A stretch of 5,519 bases of DNA from Candidatus Bathyarchaeota archaeon (GTDB lineage Archaea > Thermoproteota > Bathyarchaeia > 40CM-2-53-6). The position numbers and the translations under genes are program-made. The stretch lies in the NCBI GenBank assembly GCA_005882905.1, contig VBBG01000188.1, forward strand, positions 6,258 through 11,776, given 5' to 3'. The notes beneath the pieces were generated by a model. That model was not told the origin of the DNA. It saw only the letters and a list, made by a program, of their open reading frames with translations, and made no database searches. Positions 4,966 through 5,519 of this stretch are shown here, in pieces. Numbering within the stretch: position 1 is the stretch's first letter; each line of letters starts with the position of its first letter.

Positions 4966-4971
4966 TAAATA
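4966..4971 (+). promoter_or_regulatory. TATA-like box of the secreted-protein gene at 5007
   Basis: TAAATA stands 35-40 bases before the ATG at 5007. A start site about 25 bases downstream, near 4995, would leave a leader of roughly 12 bases with no Shine-Dalgarno sequence, which fits near-leaderless archaeal expression. It lies just after the hairpin at 4921-4939. Confidence 0.45.
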
Positions 4972-5006
4972 CGAGACTTTTCTCAGCATTCTACGGTCTC
5001 CAGTCA

Positions 5007-5519
5007 ATGGGCCAATCAAAAGTCATAGAATTCCTGACTCTTCTTCTCATTGTTATCGGATTCTCATCCTCAATTTTCACACTACACGCTGCGACCTATA
5101 CGCCAGGGGTCAGCGTGGGTCAATGGGCGAAGTACGAGACGCTGTACGATAGATGCCAATCGACCGACCCGACGATGTGCCAGAGCCAGGGCAATGGGGA
5201 TTTGAACGACACAGACTATGGACTGATCCGGATAGTAGACGTTTCTGGGACAACGGTTACCTTCCAACTCTTCACCCAGTACAAGAATGGGACGACCTCC
5301 TCGGTAGTAGCGCAGGTCGATGTCGCTACCGGATATTCCAACGTCTCAAGCATTGGTTCCGGGGCTCCGTCCGACTATTTTGTGCTAGCGGGAGGCTTGC
5401 AGATGGGCGACCATATCTGGAACTTCGACACTGCTCCTACGTTTAATCTGACAACTACCGAGCAAGTTTTCGGTGTGCCAAGGTCAATTAACTTTCTCAA
5501 CTACTCGTCCTCTTACAGT
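5007..5519 (+). CDS. Secreted protein, 5' part only (runs off right edge)
   Basis: The frame from ATG 5007 stays open for 171 codons to the end of the window. Residues 1-29 form a signal peptide or anchor: MGQSK, then a hydrophobic core EFLTLLLIVIGFSSSIFTL, then HAA, a plausible cleavage site. The mature part starts TYTPGVSVGQWAKYETLY (30-47), an opening seen in many archaeal exported proteins of unknown function (G-V-x-V-G-x-W-x-K-Y). Beta-strand-like segments follow (YGLIRIVDV, TVTFQLFTQY, YFVLAGGLQMGDHIW), and near the edge VPRSINFLNYSSS. Cys50 and Cys58 may form a disulphide. Several N-x-S/T sequons (Asn67, Asn94, Asn112, Asn147, Asn165) suggest surface glycosylation. Its own promoter is likely at 4966. 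The remaining C-terminal part, which may carry a membrane anchor, is outside the window. Confidence 0.82.
   Translation, partial: MGQSKVIEFLTLLLIVIGFSSSIFTLHAATYTPGVSVGQWAKYETLYDRCQSTDPTMCQSQGNGDLNDTDYGLIRIVDVSGTTVTFQLFTQYKNGTTSSVVAQVDVATGYSNVSSIGSGAPSDYFVLAGGLQMGDHIWNFDTAPTFNLTTTEQVFGVPRSINFLNYSSSYS

Noticed and set aside
5082..5446. Open frames of 61 (minus) and 97 (plus) codons at the right end
   Set aside because: Both lie within the secreted-protein frame from 5007, which has a signal peptide, coherent strands and an open frame to the edge.

Overview
The window looks like chromosomal DNA of an archaeon, probably of the TACK group (Nitrososphaerota- or Bathyarchaeia-like); the lineage is an inference. 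The clearest marker is an intact archaeal-type (type II) methionine aminopeptidase. Other support comes from starts without Shine-Dalgarno sequences at most promoter-proximal genes, a Shine-Dalgarno site only at an operon-internal gene, heavy use of TTG starts, TATA-like elements, and small secreted beta-rich proteins of archaeal style. Base composition is moderate, roughly half G+C. There are no RNA genes, insertion sequences or CRISPR arrays that I can support.

Left end (1-893, minus strand): an ArsR-family winged-helix regulator (86-451) is followed after 4 bp by the first 27 codons of an SRPBCC/AHSA1-domain gene that runs off the left edge. This is the common ArsR-SRPBCC gene pair. A 14-bp perfect palindrome in an AT-rich patch just upstream of the regulator is a candidate autoregulatory operator. 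Upstream of it, on the same strand, is a 96-residue zinc-ribbon protein (603-893). At 909-1076 on the plus strand is a protein-like stretch of about 55 codons that may be a gene remnant.

Middle (1304-3346, plus strand): a 341-residue membrane protein with four transmembrane segments, a C2H2-type zinc-finger loop and a cytoplasmic C-terminal domain is followed by methionine aminopeptidase. The aminopeptidase removes initiator methionine from nascent proteins. All its metal ligands and its catalytic histidines are present. A gene-free stretch of 297 bp follows, with a stem-loop, a terminator-like hairpin plus T-run and a TATA-like box.

Right end (3644-5519, plus strand): a small membrane-anchored extracytoplasmic protein (3644-4066), a 190-residue protein (4284-4856) and the first 171 codons of a secreted protein (5007 to the right edge). 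The 190-residue protein is a paralogue, without the C-terminal domain, of the 341-residue protein.

The most notable observation is this pair of zinc-finger membrane proteins. They share the layout TM-TM-(CPIC...H-x4-H)-TM-TM-FRxxW and both need a TTG start. Each is preceded by a 22-23-codon open frame with a purine-rich ribosome-binding-like site that ends in TAG 2-3 bases before the TTG. This suggests an uncharacterised archaeal family, possibly translated by coupling or reinitiation. The rest looks like ordinary, loosely packed archaeal genome.
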